Origin: Chloroflexota bacterium
GTDB lineage: Bacteria; Chloroflexota; Anaerolineae; Promineifilales; Promineifilaceae
NCBI GenBank assembly: GCA_024275635.1
Contig: JAJRYT010000034.1
Location: 1-43,550 of the forward strand
DNA length: 43,550 bases
Reading direction: 5' to 3'
Shown piece by piece: positions 40,411 to 43,550 of the stretch (positions within the stretch are counted from its first letter, which is position 1; each line of letters starts with the position of its first letter). Under the pieces are notes generated by a model that was given only the letters and a program-made list of their open reading frames with translations, was not told where the DNA came from and did not search any database. The position numbers were made by a program, and so were the translations under genes.

Positions 40411-43379
40411 AACCCTTCGAGATAGGAAAGGTCGGCCATGCCTTGTGTGAGGTTGGCGATGTGCTGCAGGAGGGCCAGGCGGTTTTCGCGCACGGCCGTC
40501 TCCTCATCCATCACCAAAACATCATCAAAAAACATATTGATAGCCGGAACCATGCTGCCCAATGCGGTCACAAACGCCGAAACCGTGCCATCCATCTGGC
40601 CGGACGCATTCTGGTACGCGGCCAGCAGCGTCTGTTCGGCCGGTATGGCAAACGCTTCAGGGCGCAGCGTGAACTGCTCATCCTGCGTGCGGGTGATACG
40701 TACACAGCGAGCGTAAGCATCCAGCAGTTCCGTCCACTCATCGGCTTGAACGGCTTCGCTGAGGGCCGCAGCCGTTTGCCCCGCCAGATACGGATTATGT
40801 CCCTGCTCCGCCAACACCGCCTTCACCACACTGGCCGAATGGCCTTGCTCGCGCAGCGCCACCTCCAGGCGACGGTTGATAAATCCCAGCGCTTCTAGCA
40901 ACGTTTCCGCGTCGCTGGCAACCGGCAAATGCTCTGCCGCCGCCTGCAAACCAGCCCGTAAATCAAATGAAACCGCATTGACCGTCAGGTTTTCAATGAG
41001 GTGCAGCGCCGCCCGGCGCAGGGCAAACGGGTCATTTGACCCCTTGGGAGCCAGCCCGGCGGCAAACAATCCGGCCAAGCTGTCCAGCCTATCGGCCAGG
41101 GCCAGGGCCAAACCGGGCCGCGTTTCGCTGACGGCGTTGTACTGCCCGGCAATGGCCGCCGCCACCGCTTCCGATTCGCCGCCGCGCAGGGCGTAGTGAC
41201 CGCCCATGATCCCTTGCAGCGAGGTCATTTCCACGACCATACTGGTGGCTAAATCGGCTTTGGCCAAGGAGGCGGCGCGGGCGGCAACGGCCGTTTCCGT
41301 CTTATCCAGACCCAGCATCGCCGCCACTGTAGGAACAAGTTTTTCCAGACGGTGCGTTTTGTCCAACATTGAACCCAGGTCAGCCTGGAACGTCAGCCGA
41401 TCTAACGCGGCCACAAACTCGGGCAGTGTTTGTTTACTATCGTTGCCATAGAAAAAATCTGCATCGGCAAAACGAGCGCGGATTACCTGCTCATTCCCAT
41501 CCACCACCACATCCAGGTGGCGCTCATCGCCATTACGCACAGCGATGAAATAAGGCAGCAGGCTGCCATTCTCGCCATACACAGGGAAGTACCGCTGGTG
41601 TTTACGCATGACGGCCACCAGCACTTCGGCGGGAAGGTGCAGGAAGCGGGATTCAAACCGGCCGCGCAGGGGAGTCGGCCGTTCTACTAAATTGGCTACC
41701 TCGTTCAGCAAATCAAGGTCATCGGGGATAGTTCCCCCTTTTTCGGCCGCCAAACGGTGAGAAACGGCCGTGATCATCTCCTTCCGTTTCTCCCCATCAA
41801 TCACAATCCGATTCTTCCGCATATCTACTGCATAATCAGCCGCATCTTTAATCTCAATCGGCGGCGAATCATACGGGCGCAGCCCGCGGCTGGTGCGCCC
41901 ACTGGCCACACCGGCATAGGTAAACGGAACCACATCCGGTCCAAACAGCGCCACCAGCCAACGCAGCGGCCGACTAAAACTGATATTTGTACCATTCCAG
42001 CGCATACTCCGCTCAAATTTGAGGCTGGACATCAGTTTCGGCAGCGCTTCGGCCAGGACGGATGCTGCCGGGCGGCCCATCTCCTTGACCACTGCCGCCA
42101 CATACCGTTTATTTCCCGCCTCAATTATCTTCAAATCTTCGGGCGCGATACCTTTACTGCGGGCAAAACCAAGCGCGGCCTTGGTCGGCTTGCCGGCAGC
42201 GTCAAACGCGCGATCTGCCGGCGGCCCTTTCACCTCCGTTTCCAGGTCAAGCTGGCGGCCTTCAATCTGGCGGATTAACACAGCCAAACGGCGGGGCGTG
42301 CCATAGATTTCAATCCGCTTGTAAACCAGACGTAAGGTGTCCAAAAGCTCTGGAACCAGCACGTTCAACTGGTTTAGCGCCGATGTCAAATCGCCCACCG
42401 GCAGTTCCTCGCTGCCAATCTCCAGCAAAAAAGTCTGCGGATGTTCCGTCTGCGCCAACTGGATGACTGGCTCCTCCGGCGCGGTTTCTTCTGTGTGCCA
42501 CACATCCATGAAAGGATATTCCAGCCGCATTCGCTGTTCCACATACTGCTCCGAAATCCGGCGGGCGACGCCGCGCATACGGCGGAAATAGTTAGCCCGC
42601 TCGGTCACGCCCACAGCCCCGCGTGTGTCCAGCACGTTGAACAAATGAGAACATTTCAGGTTGTAATCATGCGCCGGAACCACTAACCCAGCGTCCAGAC
42701 AGCGCTGGGCTTCTTGTTCATACGTATCATAAATTTGCCTGATGGCGTCTACGTCGGCGACTTCAAAATAGTAATGGCAGTGCTCAATTTCGCTTTGCAG
42801 GAGAATGTCGCCGTAGGGAATGCCCGCACCGTAATCTATTTTCCAAACGCTATCTACTTTTTGCAGAGCCAATACGATGCGATCCAGTCCATAGGTTAAT
42901 TCAACCGAGACCGGATTCAGGGGCTGCCCGCCGGCCTGTTGGAAGTAAGTGAACTGGGTGATTTCCTGGCCGTCCAGCCACACTTCCCAGCCCAGACCCC
43001 ACGCGCCTAACGCCGGGCTTTCCCAGTTGTCTTCCACAAAACGAATGTCATGTTTTCGGGGGTCAATGCCAATGGCTTCCAGGCTTTTGATGTACAGTTC
43101 TTGCGGGTTGCCGGGATCGGGTTTGAGGATGACTTGCAGTTGGTGGTGCATTTGCATCCGGTTGGGGTTGTCACCGAAACGGCCGTCATCCGGCCGCACG
43201 CTCGGCTCTATATAAACCACATTCCAGGGTTCTGGCCCCAACACGCGCAGTGAGGTTGCCGGGTTCATCGTTCCCGCGCCCACCTGGACATTGTAAGGTT
43301 GCTGTACCAGGCAGCCATGATCCTGCCAGTAGGTCAGCAAGCGCAAAATAACTTATTGAAAGCTCAATGGTTTCTTCAT
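40407..43379 (-). CDS. glyS: glycyl-tRNA synthetase, alpha and beta subunits fused, with an in-frame TAA at codon 9
   Basis: The alpha part (about residues 1-300) has [51 protein letters not shown] and LTYGLDRI. A short linker (about 300-320) leads to the beta part, which begins [12 protein letters not shown] and runs to the end with a DALR-like anticodon region. Natural alpha-beta fusions are known (for example in Chlamydia). The N-terminus is disturbed: ATG at 43379 gives MKKPLSFQ, then TAA (43353-43355), then [13 protein letters not shown]. Family proteins normally read SFQE-VILRL there, so a GAA codon seems to have become TAA. A start at TTG 43346 (979 residues) would keep the motifs but lose about 11 residues. 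GlyRS is essential, so either that start works or the TAA is a sequence error. Confidence 0.88.
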
Positions 43380-43550
43380 CTTTGATCCTACGCCAATGAA
43401 GGCGATAATTCTTAGCTCGACTTTGTACAAAATTCGAAATCAGAAATATTTCCAGATAATTTTGTAACCAGAGTGAGAATCTGATTTTAGTCAATGCAAC
43501 TTTACTCGAGTACGAATATTTGAACATCGCATAAAAAGAGTGACATGCAA
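43380..43550. other. AT-rich region upstream of glyS
   Basis: This 171-bp edge is more AT-rich than the rest and lacks convincing genes. A long minus-strand frame running through it (43186-43527) is out of frame with glyS and looks like a shadow. A weak ribosome-site-like AGGAT lies 7 nt before the glyS ATG. I see no clear promoter. Confidence 0.4.

Noticed and set aside
43353..43355. Reassignment of TAA to a sense codon
   Set aside because: Many intact genes in the window (for example ileS, the MEMO-like gene and the second permease) end at TAA at the expected family length.
43186..43527. 113-residue minus-strand frame overlapping the glyS start
   Set aside because: It is out of frame with the clear GlyRS coding sequence, and its second half is a shadow of the GlyRS N-terminus with no own signature.

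Overview
The window looks like a chromosomal segment of a Chloroflexota bacterium, probably of the Anaerolineae/Caldilineae type. This is an inference from gene content and style, not a database result. The clues are the many Chloroflexota-like proteins (a MEMO-like protein, a GlyRS alpha-beta fusion, a CCC/SLC12-type permease, Thr/Pro-tailed membrane coiled-coil proteins), moderately GC-rich DNA, intergenic 7-8 bp tandem repeats, and a very over-represented palindrome, ACGGCCGT. I counted 18 copies of that palindrome in the first 10 kb, where well under one is expected.

Layout. 1-521 is a gene-poor edge with two inverted repeats. 522-6194 (minus strand) holds a Cys/Met-metabolism PLP enzyme, two membrane-anchored coiled-coil proteins (one with a helix-hairpin-helix domain) and a cation-chloride-cotransporter-like permease. 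6304-10027 holds an FHA membrane protein, an M1 metallopeptidase lipoprotein and a MEMO-like protein. 10076-23668 (plus strand) is a sugar, probably amino-sugar, uptake and catabolism cluster: ROK regulator, ROK-like kinase homologue, PIG-L deacetylase, ABC substrate-binding protein(s), two permeases, two Gfo/Idh/MocA oxidoreductases and a SIS-domain isomerase/deaminase. It is interrupted by an AT-rich orphan gene plus a MITE-like element, and by a Phd/PIN toxin-antitoxin pair. 23693-27407 carries a histidine kinase, a MocR-type regulator and a TetR regulator. 27508-31792 is sbcC-sbcD. 31874-33901 is a secreted kelch protein. 34021-39462 is a T-box controlled unit alaX - unknown gene - ileS. 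39533-43550 has rlmA-like and glyQS-fusion genes, convergent and sharing a CTAG stop.

How the genes work together. The central cluster reads as binding and import of a glycoside (the ABC ATPase is encoded elsewhere), deacetylation by the PIG-L enzyme, phosphorylation by a ROK-type kinase, and isomerisation/deamination by the SIS enzyme, under a ROK repressor with its own promoter and palindromic operator. No nagA or nagB is present here, so this could be a NagA-independent amino-sugar route. The right part is translation-related: the T-box leader has a probable AUC (Ile) specifier, which fits ileS as the third gene of the unit.

The most unusual points are: two repeat types, otherwise intergenic, sitting in-frame inside ileS (a 34-bp perfect palindrome and a 7-bp tandem array); a tandemly duplicated substrate-binding-protein gene fused head to tail and broken by a 1-nt shift; a ROK regulator whose helix-turn-helix frame has no standard start codon and whose ribosome-binding site lies in a 15-bp hairpin arm; a 228-bp MITE-like element; and an in-frame TAA at codon 9 of the GlyRS gene. 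Some of the frame defects may be sequencing errors (the rlmA one lies in a homopolymer run), and I say so where it applies. I saw no rRNA, tRNA, CRISPR array, prophage or complete insertion sequence.
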